From Arthrobacter bambusae (GTDB lineage Bacteria > Actinomycetota > Actinomycetes > Actinomycetales > Micrococcaceae), in assembly GCF_022606295.1 (NCBI RefSeq), contig NZ_JAHHZS010000017.1:42563-106562 (forward strand): a stretch of 64,000 nt of DNA, written 5' to 3'. The notes beneath the pieces are model-generated. The model was not told the DNA's origin and made no database searches. It was given only the letters and a program-made list of their open reading frames with translations. How positions within the stretch are numbered: position 1 is the stretch's first letter; each line of letters opens with the position of its first letter. Of the stretch, positions 18,231 through 28,375 are shown in pieces. Position numbers and translations under genes: made by a program.

Positions 18231-19004
18231 GTGAGTGTCCGGATGGAGTGGCCCGGCTTCCTCTACGGCTTCTACGAGCGCAAACTGCTCCGTTCCCTCG
18301 AGCAGGAAAAGATTCCCAGGCACATTGGCGTCATGGTGGACGGCAACCGCCGTTGGGCGCGGCAATTCAACGCTCCAACCAGCGAAGGCCACCAAGCAGG
18401 CGCGGACAAGATCCACGAATTCCTCGGCTGGTGCCAGGAACTCGGGGTCAAAGTCGTCACGCTGTACATGCTCTCGACGGACAACATGAACCGCTCTGGT
18501 GAAGAGCTTGAACTGCTCATGGGAATCATCGCCAACACCCTCGACCGCCTGGATGACGACGCCAATATCTCGGTCCACGCCATGGGTGCGCCCGAACTGC
18601 TTCCGGACTATCTCGCCGATCGGCTCACCAAACTCACGGCCCGCACTCCGATCCGCGAGCGGCTCCACGTGAACGTGGCCGTCGGTTACGGCGGACGGCG
18701 CGAAATCGTCGACGCGGTGCGGGAACTGCTGCACGACGCCGTCGCGCACGGCCGCGACATCACCGAGCTGGCCGATGAACTTTCCGTGGACGACATCTCA
18801 CGCTTCCTCTACACGCGCGGCCAGCCGGACCCCGATCTGGTGATCCGCACGTCGGGTGAACAACGCTTGTCGGGCTTCCTCATGTGGCAAAGCGCCTACA
18901 GCGAGTTCTACTTTTGCGAGGCGCTGTGGCCCGCGTTCCGCAAGGTTGATTTCCTCAGGGCCCTGCGGGACTATGCCGGCCGGCAGCGCCGCTTCGGTTC
19001 CTGA
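18231..19004 (+). CDS. Isoprenyl transferase (cis-prenyl diphosphate synthase)
   Basis: About 257 residues of the UppS family, adding isopentenyl units in Z configuration to an allylic diphosphate. HIGVMVDGNRRWARQ carries the catalytic Asp (38), YGGRREIVDA and RTSGEQRLSGFLMWQSAYSE are the other family motifs. By synteny it matches Rv1086, the short-chain Z,E-farnesyl diphosphate synthase, so it may prime carrier lipid synthesis rather than make the C50-55 product. GTG 18231 was chosen for its aaaggaag ribosome-binding site; the open frame extends 63 codons further without one. Confidence 0.9.
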   Translation: MSVRMEWPGFLYGFYERKLLRSLEQEKIPRHIGVMVDGNRRWARQFNAPTSEGHQAGADKIHEFLGWCQELGVKVVTLYMLSTDNMNRSGEELELLMGIIANTLDRLDDDANISVHAMGAPELLPDYLADRLTKLTARTPIRERLHVNVAVGYGGRREIVDAVRELLHDAVAHGRDITELADELSVDDISRFLYTRGQPDPDLVIRTSGEQRLSGFLMWQSAYSEFYFCEALWPAFRKVDFLRALRDYAGRQRRFGS

Positions 19005-19114
19005 CGCCGTGACCTTCCGGTGCGGCGCCGTTTACGGGAAATTCACATTTTGTCTACGCGAATCGCCGTTTGGGCTAACTGGAAATGTAATCGCACGGGA
19101 ATACGTTAATCCCA

Positions 19115-19137
19115 TCAGTAGGCAAACCGCCTGCTGA
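19115..19137 (+). promoter_or_regulatory. Hairpin in phoH leader
   Basis: tcagtaggc (19115-19123) pairs with gcctgctga (19129-19137) through 9 pairs (one G-T), with a 5-nt loop. Flanking ccc and ggg could extend it into the gggagg ribosome-binding site at 19141-19146, so the structure could gate translation of the small ORF that follows. Confidence 0.5.
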
Positions 19138-19153
19138 TCGGGGAGGCCAGTAG

Positions 19154-19225
19154 ATGGAGCGGATCATCGCACCAGTTACGTGGGGGGCCGCGCCCGGCCT
19201 TCCGGCCGAGCCGCCTCACGAATAA
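19154..19225 (+). CDS. Possible 23-residue leader peptide upstream of phoH
   Basis: ATG 19154 to TAA 19225 encodes 23 residues beginning [15 protein letters not shown]. It is preceded by ggggagg (19140-19146) at 7-nt spacing, one of the strongest ribosome-binding sites in the window, and ends 28 nt before the phoH GTG. Mycobacterial phoH2 genes are preceded by a small co-transcribed gene (phoAT) described as an antitoxin; whether this ORF is related cannot be judged at this length. It could also be an attenuator peptide or chance. Confidence 0.4.
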   Translation: MERIIAPVTWGAAPGLPAEPPHE

Positions 19226-19253
19226 GCCGGGTTCGCCCGGGGCTGGAGTCGAT

Positions 19254-20651
19254 GTGGCTATTTCTGAGCAACTGCCCGTAGTCGTTTCCGACGGGGAAAG
19301 TTCAGCTACCTCTCGCACCAAGCGGGCCAACAGTGGACGGACTGCACAGTCCGGGACCCCGACCGGCCGGAGCTATGTGATTGACACTTCCGTTTTGCTT
19401 TCCGATCCGCACGCCTTGTTGCGTTTCGCCGAGCACGAAGTCATTGTCCCGATCGTGGTCATCACCGAACTTGAAGGCAAACGCCACGATCCCGAGTTGG
19501 GCTACTTCGCCCGCAAGGCCCTCAGGCTCCTGGATGACTTGCGCATCGAGCACGGCGGCTTGAATCAACCCATCCCGATCGGATCCGACGGCGGCACACT
19601 GCGCGTGGAGATGAACCATGTGTCCACCGAAGTGCTGCCGGCGGGATTCCGCGGCGCGGACAACGACAGCCGCATCCTGGCGGTCGCCAAGAACCTCGCC
19701 AACGAAGGCCACAACGTCACGGTCGTCTCCAAAGACCTCCCCATGCGCGTCAAAGCCTCCGCGATGGGGCTGTTCGCGGACGAATACCGCAATGAACTCG
19801 TCAAGGACTCCGGCTGGACCGGCATGGCGGAAATCGAGGCCAGCGAGGACGAAGTCACCACCCTGTACGGGCACGAGCCGGTTTTCATCCCGGCAGCTGC
19901 CGAGTTGCCCGTCAACACGGGACTGGTGCTGCTCTCAAACCGGGGCTCCGCCTTGGGCCGCGTGGGCGCGGACAAGCAAGTGCGGCTGGTCAAGGGCGAC
20001 CGTGATGTCTTCGGACTGCACGGCCGCTCAGCGGAGCAGCGGCTTGCGATCGACCTGCTCATGGATCCCAGCGTCGGAATCGTCTCGATCGGCGGCCGGG
20101 CGGGCACTGGAAAGTCGGCCCTCGCCTTGTGTGCGGGACTCGAGGCAGTCCTGGAGCGCCGGGAGCACCGCAAAGTGATCGTCTTCCGCCCCCTGTACGC
20201 GGTGGGTGGACAGGAACTCGGGTACCTCCCCGGTTCCGAGGCGGAGAAGATGAACCCCTGGGCGCAGGCGGTCTTCGACACCCTCGGTGCACTCGTCAGC
20301 CAGGAAGTCGTGGAAGAAGTCATGGACCGGGGCATGCTCGAAGTCATGCCGCTGACCCACATCCGCGGACGTTCGCTCCATGACGCCTTCGTGATCGTGG
20401 ACGAGGCACAGTCGCTCGAGAAGAACGTGCTCCTCACGGTCATGAGCCGTATCGGCCAGAACTCCAAGATCGTCCTGACCCACGACGTCGCCCAGCGGGA
20501 CAACCTCCGCGTCGGTCGGCACGACGGAGTTGCCGCCGTCGTCGAGACCCTCAAGGGGCACCCGCTGTTCGGGCACATCACCCTGACCCGCTCCGAACGC
20601 TCGCCGATCGCGGCCCTCGTGACGGAACTGCTCGAAGGGGCGGAAATCTAG
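19254..20651 (+). CDS. phoH2: PIN domain-PhoH ATPase fusion (PhoH2-type)
   Basis: 465 residues. An N-terminal PIN ribonuclease domain (residues 41-175; acidic residues in [27 protein letters not shown] and [10 protein letters not shown]) is joined to a PhoH ATPase (Walker [11 protein letters not shown] at 281-290, Walker [21 protein letters not shown]). In mycobacteria PhoH2 is an RNA helicase-ribonuclease and the toxin of a toxin-antitoxin pair. GTG 19254 has ggag 9 nt upstream. The 249-nt leader is structured and holds a small ORF. Confidence 0.92.
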   Translation: MAISEQLPVVVSDGESSATSRTKRANSGRTAQSGTPTGRSYVIDTSVLLSDPHALLRFAEHEVIVPIVVITELEGKRHDPELGYFARKALRLLDDLRIEHGGLNQPIPIGSDGGTLRVEMNHVSTEVLPAGFRGADNDSRILAVAKNLANEGHNVTVVSKDLPMRVKASAMGLFADEYRNELVKDSGWTGMAEIEASEDEVTTLYGHEPVFIPAAAELPVNTGLVLLSNRGSALGRVGADKQVRLVKGDRDVFGLHGRSAEQRLAIDLLMDPSVGIVSIGGRAGTGKSALALCAGLEAVLERREHRKVIVFRPLYAVGGQELGYLPGSEAEKMNPWAQAVFDTLGALVSQEVVEEVMDRGMLEVMPLTHIRGRSLHDAFVIVDEAQSLEKNVLLTVMSRIGQNSKIVLTHDVAQRDNLRVGRHDGVAAVVETLKGHPLFGHITLTRSERSPIAALVTELLEGAEI

Positions 20652-20662
20652 GCAGCATACGC

Positions 20663-20701
20663 GCGGAGGCCGTGGCCGGTTTCGTCGGCCAAGGCCTCCG
20701 C
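20663..20701 (+). terminator. Terminator after phoH
   Basis: 15-bp stem gcggaggccgtggcc (20663-20677) with ggccaaggcctccgc (20687-20701), one mismatch, loop 9 nt, followed by tgattcttgtacttt. It begins 12 nt after the phoH stop. Confidence 0.75.
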
Positions 20702-20713
20702 TGATTCTTGTAC

Positions 20714-20777
20714 TTTCCTGCGGACGCTCGCTCACGTATGTGGGGTTTCCTGCGGACGCTCGCTCACGTATGTGGGG
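20714..20777. repeat. Tandem array A: two exact 32-bp units
   Basis: Units 20714-20745 and 20746-20777 are identical; each begins tttcctgcggacgctcgctc and ends in cacgtatgtgggg. A degenerate third start (tttcatcgacgccggctcac) runs into the GNAT gene's 3' end. It sits between the phoH terminator and the GNAT stop. Confidence 0.9.
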
Positions 20778-20795
20778 TTTTTCATCGACGCCGGC

Positions 20796-21440
20796 TCACA
20801 TGCCCAGGAACTTTGCTGCGGCGTCGTGGCCTTCTACCTTTAGCTTCCAATCGGGCCTGATGAAGGAGCCGGCGGTGAGGCGAACGCGTTGGACCTCGAC
20901 AACGCCGGCGCCCCATTGGGCGCGATAAGTGCCGTTGGGTTCATAGCCGAGGCTGGTGGATACGCCCAGGGATTGCTTGTTCCACACGGCAGCTTCCGAT
21001 GTAGCTACCTCTGCGTTCAGGAAGTCGAAGGCGTAGCTGAGGGCGGCTGCGCGCATTTCCTTGCCGAGCCCTTGGCCTTGCGCGTCTCTCTTGAGCCAGG
21101 AGCCGGTGGAGACCGTCTTCAACGATGCGAAGTTCTTCGCCTCCAGATCCTGGCAGCCAATGAACTCTCCTTGGTGCCAGATGCCCAGAAGGAGCGTCCA
21201 TGATTCCGGATTCATTCCCGCACGGCAGCGCCAATACCATTGGGCCATGTTGGCACCCAACTCATCGTTGGGCAGTTCCGTCCAAGGGTTGCTGAACGGC
21301 GACTTGCCAGGGGCGTGAATGCCGCTGAGTGCGGCCTCAACCGCTGCGGGGAGGTCAGCGTCCCGAATAGGATGCAACTCCAGGCGGGGAGTGGTCAGGG
21401 TGAGACCGAAGAGGGGCCAGATCGCATTTAGCTCGTTCAT
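20796..21440 (-). CDS. GNAT family N-acetyltransferase
   Basis: 214 residues resembling RimJ/RimL-type acetyltransferases (Acetyltransf_3): LTTPRLELHPIRDADLPAAV at the N-terminus, IWHQGEFIGCQDLEAKNF as the central strand pair, and the acetyl-CoA loop KRDAQGQGLGKEMRAAAL near residue 138. The substrate is unknown. The ATG has a TAGGCT box 6 nt upstream and no ribosome-binding site. The gene is flanked by tandem arrays A and B. It may be a standalone accessory gene. Confidence 0.85.
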   Translation of the reverse strand: MNELNAIWPLFGLTLTTPRLELHPIRDADLPAAVEAALSGIHAPGKSPFSNPWTELPNDELGANMAQWYWRCRAGMNPESWTLLLGIWHQGEFIGCQDLEAKNFASLKTVSTGSWLKRDAQGQGLGKEMRAAALSYAFDFLNAEVATSEAAVWNKQSLGVSTSLGYEPNGTYRAQWGAGVVEVQRVRLTAGSFIRPDWKLKVEGHDAAAKFLGM

Positions 21441-21446
21441 CCGGGA

Positions 21447-21452
21447 AGCCTA
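21447..21452 (-). promoter_or_regulatory. Putative -10 box of leaderless GNAT mRNA
   Basis: TAGGCT on the minus strand, 6 nt before the ATG start at 21440. Confidence 0.5.
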
Positions 21453-21469
21453 GCCGACAGGCAACCTAG

Positions 21470-21584
21470 GTGAGCGGGCGTTCGGCGGGACGGGCGGATA
21501 TGTGAGCGGGCGTTCGGCGGGACGGGCGGATATGTGAGCGGGGGTTGGGCGGGAGGGGCGGATATGTGAGCGGGCGTTCCTTGG
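21470..21584. repeat. Tandem array B: three 32-bp units plus a partial fourth
   Basis: Units 21470-21501 and 21502-21533 are identical (start gtgagcgggcgttcggcggg, end acgggcggatat). Unit 21534-21565 differs at four positions, and a partial unit begins at 21566. It has the same 32-bp period as array A, and its core atatgtgagcgggcgttcg resembles the reverse complement of A's unit. Confidence 0.9.
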
Positions 21585-21593
21585 GGCCGGCGA

Positions 21594-22364
21594 CTACGCG
21601 CGGGGGCCGATGTCCCAGCTGATGTGCTTCCGGACGTCGGTGAGGTTCATCGATTCGGCGAGGAACAGATCGTCCAGCATGTATTCGTCCACCCCCAGTA
21701 TCCGCATCCAGTGCCCGTGGCCGGTGGTGTCGCCGTCGAGCGATTGGCTGGAAACGCACACGCCCGTTCCAGAGTCCACCCGCAAGAGCGTGCGTCCAGG
21801 GAAGCAGAGCGGCGTTGCCGCGTCGGACGCCACGTAGCTGTGTCCCGGCGTCGCGATGGTCTCCAAGGCCGGGCGCCCCTCGTGATCCACTTCCCGGATG
21901 GGTCCGAACGACACCCGGTTGGACTCGGGAAACTCCATCGGCACCGGCGCATTCCCCGCGAGCTCGACAGGATCGAGTGCTGCCGCGAGCCGACCGTTCC
22001 CGAATGACGGTTCACCATACGCAGCCTCGGGGCGCCGGCGGACCAAGCCTGCGGAATCGTAAACGGGGGTCACCAAGTGGGCCGGCAAGAGCCAGGACTT
22101 GCGCTTGGAACCAAGATAAAGTCCGTCGCGGGAGTCGTTGATGCCCGTGGTGCTATGCAGCAACGCGCCGTCGACGGTTTCGAGCCGAAGCGCTCCCGGC
22201 CGGCGCAGCCAGGCGCGCACCGTGGCTTCCGGGGTGCCTGGCCGGTCGAGGTATTCGAACCTCAGGCTAGTCCATTTCCACGGGGAGGAACGGCAGAGGT
22301 TCCGGAAGGTGGAGGACATGTCGGCGTCCTGATTGCCTTGGATTTCTGCACTGTAGCGCCCCAT
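21594..22364 (-). CDS. Protein of unknown function, 256 residues
   Basis: No family recognised with confidence. No signal peptide or membrane segment is visible. The protein is rich in Trp, Arg and Asp with an alternating-strand look (WTSLRFEYLDRPGTPEATV, then WLRRPGALRLETVDG), reminiscent of LolA-like beta-barrel halves seen in other actinobacterial proteins, but this is only an impression. ATG 22364 is chosen because a TAGACT box sits exactly 6 nt upstream; a GTG two codons earlier is possible. Divergent from the prepilin peptidase gene with a 59-bp spacer. It ends 9 nt after tandem array B. Confidence 0.65.
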   Translation of the reverse strand: MGRYSAEIQGNQDADMSSTFRNLCRSSPWKWTSLRFEYLDRPGTPEATVRAWLRRPGALRLETVDGALLHSTTGINDSRDGLYLGSKRKSWLLPAHLVTPVYDSAGLVRRRPEAAYGEPSFGNGRLAAALDPVELAGNAPVPMEFPESNRVSFGPIREVDHEGRPALETIATPGHSYVASDAATPLCFPGRTLLRVDSGTGVCVSSQSLDGDTTGHGHWMRILGVDEYMLDDLFLAESMNLTDVRKHISWDIGPRA

Positions 22365-22370
22365 ATCCAC

Positions 22371-22376
22371 AGTCTA
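22371..22376 (-). promoter_or_regulatory. Putative -10 box of leaderless mRNA (unknown protein)
   Basis: TAGACT on the minus strand, 6 nt before the ATG at 22364. Confidence 0.45.
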
Positions 22377-22411
22377 AGCGTGCGTGACCGGCGCAGCTTT
22401 GAGAAAACCGA

Positions 22412-22417
22412 TAGCAT
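22412..22417 (+). promoter_or_regulatory. Putative -10 box of prepilin peptidase gene
   Basis: TAGCAT, 6 nt before the GTG start at 22424. The spacer contains gagg, so it could instead be a short leader. Confidence 0.4.
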
Positions 22418-22423
22418 CCGAGG

Positions 22424-23005
22424 GTGATCGGACGACTCGGCGAATTGTGGGGAACCAGTGTCCCGGCCTTCTGGCTCCTGCTGGCAGCATGTGTTTACTT
22501 TGCGATCATGGCTGCCCGTCTCACCGTCATCGACGTCCGCCACCACCTCTTGCCCAACCGGATCGTGTTCCCGTCCTATGCGATCGCCGGCGTGTTGCTG
22601 CTCGGCGCGGCGATAGCCGTCACCTTGGCTGGGGGAGAGGCGACGGACCTCGCCGGCGGAGCGGCAGGGAAGACGCCCGACGGCGGTGCCTCCTTCCTCG
22701 GCGTGCCCGCCTTGGGCATCGTGGCCGGGGGAGCCGTGCTGTGGGTTTTCTACTTCATCCTGCGTTTGGCGTATCCGCCCGGGATGGGCTTCGGCGACGT
22801 CAAATTGGCCGGTGTCCTCGGCCTATACCTTGGCTACCTGGGTTGGGCGCATGTTTTCGCCGGAACGTTTGCGGCGTTCCTCTTCGGCGGGTTGTGGAGC
22901 CTGGGAGTCCTGGCGGCCCGGAGGGGAACCTTGAAATCGGCAATTCCATTCGGGCCATTCATGCTTGCCGGTGCGGCAGCGGCGATGTTTGCACTGCCCG
23001 CGTGA
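22424..23005 (+). CDS. A24 family prepilin peptidase
   Basis: 193 residues with five to six hydrophobic segments. It carries the two catalytic aspartates of the type IV prepilin peptidase fold, in VIDVRHHLLPNRIVFP near residue 33 and GMGFGDVKLAGVLG near residue 125. It lacks the N-terminal cysteine-rich methyltransferase domain, as in the CpaA/TadV subfamily. No pilin, ATPase or secretin-like gene lies nearby, so its substrates must be encoded elsewhere. Confidence 0.88.
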   Translation: MIGRLGELWGTSVPAFWLLLAACVYFAIMAARLTVIDVRHHLLPNRIVFPSYAIAGVLLLGAAIAVTLAGGEATDLAGGAAGKTPDGGASFLGVPALGIVAGGAVLWVFYFILRLAYPPGMGFGDVKLAGVLGLYLGYLGWAHVFAGTFAAFLFGGLWSLGVLAARRGTLKSAIPFGPFMLAGAAAAMFALPA

Positions 23006-23169
23006 GGAGAGCCGTGGGCCACGGCGGCGGGAAACGACAGGGTGAGCAGCCTGGCCCGCTGTCATTCGGGCATCGCCGGTGGGATACTCGCCCTACTGGA
23101 GGATCCGACCCGGAAACGGAGGCAGATTTCGTGTTGGTGATGACTGTTTCAGCGAAAGCGGGCTAGGCC

Positions 23170-23643
23170 GTGCCGGTCCCGGAATTCATCCGTGAAATCC
23201 GCGAGAAAATCGGCAACGATCCGTTGTGGCTGCCCGGAGTGCGGGGCGTGGTCCTGGACGAGGAGAACCGGGTCCTGCTGTGCCAACGGGCCGACAACGG
23301 CCGGTGGACCTTGATCACCGGAATGCTCGAACCGGGTGAGCATCCAGCCCCTGGTTTGATCCGCGAGATCTTCGAGGAGACTGCCGTAGTCGCCGAAACC
23401 GAGCGCATCCTGGCAGTGGGCGTGATCGGCCCGGTCACGTATCCCAACGGAGACGTCTGCGACTTCCTGGATATTGCTTTCAAATGCCGCTATCTCTCGG
23501 GGGAGGCCCGCGTCAACGACGACGAGTCAATCGCCGTCGGCTGGTTTGCCCTCGACGAGTTGCCTGAGATCAGCACCGGCCACCGCGAAACCATCCGGCT
23601 TGCGCTGGAGCCGGGCACCGCCGTCGCGTATCAGCGCGATTGA
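23170..23643 (+). CDS. NUDIX hydrolase
   Basis: 157 residues. The Nudix box reads GMLEPGEHPAPGLIREIFEE then TAV, matching Gx5Ex7REUxEExGU except that the conserved Gly is Ala. A leading GVVLDEENRVLLCQRADNGR strand pair is typical of the fold. It hydrolyses a nucleoside diphosphate linked to an unknown group. GTG 23170 has a poor ribosome-binding site; an 11-codon GTG-started frame ends 3 nt before it and might aid coupling. It overlaps the small convergent membrane gene by 13 nt. Confidence 0.88.
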   Translation: MPVPEFIREIREKIGNDPLWLPGVRGVVLDEENRVLLCQRADNGRWTLITGMLEPGEHPAPGLIREIFEETAVVAETERILAVGVIGPVTYPNGDVCDFLDIAFKCRYLSGEARVNDDESIAVGWFALDELPEISTGHRETIRLALEPGTAVAYQRD

Positions 23644-23831
23644 CGGGCCGCAAGGATCGCGCGGGCAGCGAAGACGAAAGCGGTTGCACCGCAGACAATA
23701 GCGCCGGCGATGGTCCACCATTCGCCCTTGGCGGCGGCAATGGAGACAGCCAGAAGCCCGAAAAGGACTGCCCCTAATCCCCATCGAACGGCGGGACTGA
23801 TGGTTGCGGATTCTTCGGGCTCTGGACTCAT
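23631..23831 (-). CDS. Tiny two-pass membrane protein
   Basis: 66 residues: an acidic N-terminus (MSPEPEESATISP), two hydrophobic helices (GLGAVLFGLLAVSIAAA and WTIAGAIVCGATAFVFAARA) and a short basic end. No family recognised. ATG 23831 has a TAGGCT box 7 nt upstream, the same arrangement as several confident genes here, which supports it being real. Its 3' end overlaps the NUDIX gene on the other strand. Confidence 0.55.
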   Translation of the reverse strand: MSPEPEESATISPAVRWGLGAVLFGLLAVSIAAAKGEWWTIAGAIVCGATAFVFAARAILAARQSR

Positions 23832-23838
23832 GGGTTCC

Positions 23839-23844
23839 AGCCTA
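23839..23844 (-). promoter_or_regulatory. Putative -10 box of the tiny membrane protein gene
   Basis: TAGGCT on the minus strand, 7 nt before the ATG at 23831. Confidence 0.4.
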
Positions 23845-23889
23845 GGCCAGACTCCGCAAGTCCACTCGATCATGGAGTCCCACGTTCGC

Positions 23890-26692
<2,803 letters not shown>

Positions 26693-26708
<16 letters not shown>

Positions 26709-26744
26709 AAAGTAAAGTTTTGCACCTTTAGTTAAATAGTGCAA
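26693..26744. promoter_or_regulatory. Putative TetR operator upstream of tetR-MFS operon
   Basis: ttgcactattt (26693-26703) and aaatagtgcaa (26734-26744) are perfect 11-bp inverted repeats separated by 30 bp. A third half-site, ttgcac at 26720-26725, pairs with gtgcaa at 26739-26744 over a 13-bp spacer. The region is AT-rich against a GC-rich background and overlaps the likely start of tetR. Confidence 0.5.
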
Positions 26745-26768
26745 GAAGAGTTCTGCGGGAGGAAACGA

Positions 26769-26814
26769 CGACGGCGGCCGGCACCTTCCGAGGGGAAGGC
26801 GCCGGCCGCCGTCG
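26769..26814 (-). terminator. Terminator after fumC
   Basis: Perfect 14-bp outer stem cgacggcggccggc (26769-26782) and gccggccgccgtcg (26801-26814), with an inner ccttcc/ggaagg pairing, downstream of the fumC stop. Confidence 0.75.
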
Positions 26815-26840
26815 GGCAGACCAGTCGGACTGGTGGGAGG

Positions 26841-28277
26841 CTAGGCCTTGTGGGCCGGGCGGGTCATGGTGGTGACGTCGAGGGCCTTGTCGAGCTGCTC
26901 TTCGGTCAGCTCGCCACGCTCAAGGTAGCCAAGGGAGATCACGGCTTCGCGGATGGTCAAACCCTCGGCAACGGCCTTCTTGGCGATCTTTGCGGCTGCT
27001 TCGTAACCGATGAACTTGTTCAACGGGGTCACGATGGACGGGGAAGCCTCGGCCAGGAAGCGGGCGCGCTCCACGTTGGCCGTGATGCCGTCGATCATCT
27101 TGTCGGCCATGACGCGGCTGGTGTTGGCCAGGAGCCGGATGGATTCGAGCAGGTTGGCGGCCATCACGGGGATGCCGACATTGAGCTCGAAGGCGCCGTT
27201 GGTACCCGACCAGGCGATGGCGGTGTCGTTGCCGATGACCTGGGCGCAGACCATGATCGAGGCTTCGCAGATGACCGGGTTGACCTTGCCCGGCATGATC
27301 GACGAGCCCGGCTGGAGGTCCGGAATGGAGATCTCGCCGAGTCCCGTGTTGGGGCCGGACCCCATCCAGCGGAGGTCGTTGTTGATCTTCATGAAGGAGA
27401 TGGCGATGTTGCGCAGCTGGCTGGAGCCTTCGATGAGGCCGTCGCGGTTGGCCTGCGCTTCGAAGTGGTCGCGCGCCTCGGTCAGCGGCAGGCCGGTGTC
27501 GGCCGCGAGGAGCTCGATGACGCGCTCCGGGAAGCCTTCCGGGGTGTTGATGCCGGTGCCCACCGCGGTGCCGCCCAGGGGGACCTCGGCGACGCGGGGG
27601 AGCGCAGCGTTGATGCGCTCGATGCCGTAACGGACCTGCGCGGCGTAGCCGCCGAACTCCTGGCCCAAGGTCACGGGCGTGGCGTCCATGAGGTGGGTGC
27701 GGCCGGACTTGACGACATCCTTGAACTCCACTGCCTTGCGGTCCAGGGAAGCAGCCAGGTACTCGAGGGCCGGGATCAGGTCGTTGATCAGGGCCGACGT
27801 CGCGGCGACGTGGACCGACGTCGGGAAGACATCGTTGGAGGACTGGGAAGCGTTGACGTGGTCGTTCGGGTGGACAACTTTGTCGCTCCCGGTGGCCGCG
27901 AGGGCACGCGTCGCCAGCTCGGCGATGACCTCGTTCGTGTTCATGTTGGACGACGTGCCCGAACCGGTCTGGAAGACATCGATGGGGAAATCGCCGTCGT
28001 ACTTTCCGGCGGCAACCTCATCGGCTGCGTTGGCAATCGCCTCGGCGAGCTCGCCGTCGAGCACCCCAAGTTCGGCGTTCGCGAGGGCCGCGGCCTTCTT
28101 GACCCGCGCCAGGGCCTCGATGTGCGCGCGCTCAAGCGTCTTGCCGGAGATCGGGAAATTCTCCACGGCGCGCTGCGTCTGGGCGCGGTACAGGGCGTTC
28201 ACGGGAACGCGAACTTCGCCCATCGTGTCATGTTCAATACGGAACTCGGCCGCGTTGGATTCTTGAGTGGAAGTCAT
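26841..28277 (-). CDS. fumC: Fumarate hydratase, class II
   Basis: 478-residue homotetrameric TCA-cycle enzyme interconverting fumarate and malate. The superfamily signature [11 protein letters not shown] is intact, as are [13 protein letters not shown] and the [16 protein letters not shown] catalytic segment with its histidine. The length is normal. A TAAGCT box lies 6 nt before the ATG, suggesting leaderless transcription. The fum-DUF4245-glpX association resembles M. tuberculosis Rv1098c-Rv1100. Confidence 0.96.
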   Translation of the reverse strand: MTSTQESNAAEFRIEHDTMGEVRVPVNALYRAQTQRAVENFPISGKTLERAHIEALARVKKAAALANAELGVLDGELAEAIANAADEVAAGKYDGDFPIDVFQTGSGTSSNMNTNEVIAELATRALAATGSDKVVHPNDHVNASQSSNDVFPTSVHVAATSALINDLIPALEYLAASLDRKAVEFKDVVKSGRTHLMDATPVTLGQEFGGYAAQVRYGIERINAALPRVAEVPLGGTAVGTGINTPEGFPERVIELLAADTGLPLTEARDHFEAQANRDGLIEGSSQLRNIAISFMKINNDLRWMGSGPNTGLGEISIPDLQPGSSIMPGKVNPVICEASIMVCAQVIGNDTAIAWSGTNGAFELNVGIPVMAANLLESIRLLANTSRVMADKMIDGITANVERARFLAEASPSIVTPLNKFIGYEAAAKIAKKAVAEGLTIREAVISLGYLERGELTEEQLDKALDVTTMTRPAHKA

Positions 28278-28283
28278 GGGGCT

Positions 28284-28289
28284 AGCTTA
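28284..28289 (-). promoter_or_regulatory. Putative -10 box of leaderless fumC mRNA
   Basis: TAAGCT on the minus strand, 6 nt before the ATG at 28277. Confidence 0.5.
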
Positions 28290-28343
28290 TGGCGAGCAGC
28301 CGCTTGACCGAAAACCGGAGGAGCAAAGCTACGGCCGCTTGGT

Positions 28344-28363
28344 GCCGCCCCTCCGGGGGCGGC
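28344..28363 (-). terminator. Hairpin after carbonic anhydrase gene
   Basis: Perfect 8-bp GC stem gccgcccc (28344-28351) and ggggcggc (28356-28363) with a 4-nt loop, 12 nt beyond the stop of the carbonic anhydrase gene. No clear T-run. Confidence 0.5.
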
Positions 28364-28375
28364 CCGGCATCCGGC

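Noticed and set aside
19005..19253. Known riboswitch (c-di-AMP ydaO type) upstream of phoH
   Set aside because: I could not find the conserved core of that class; only a simple hairpin and GC-rich stems are visible.
20714..21584. Arrays A and B as CRISPR or att sites
   Set aside because: They are head-to-tail tandem copies without spacers, and no integrase or transposase is present.
23131..23166. 11-codon ORF ending 3 nt before the NUDIX start as a leader peptide
   Set aside because: No ribosome-binding site, no attenuator-like codon run and no downstream hairpin; listed only as a possible coupling aid.
26739..28307. Long open frame antisense to fumC
   Set aside because: It is the mirror of high-GC third-position bias in fumC; the protein is low-complexity and matches no family. 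The same applies to long frames opposite ahcY (44038-45825) and livM (1234-2592).
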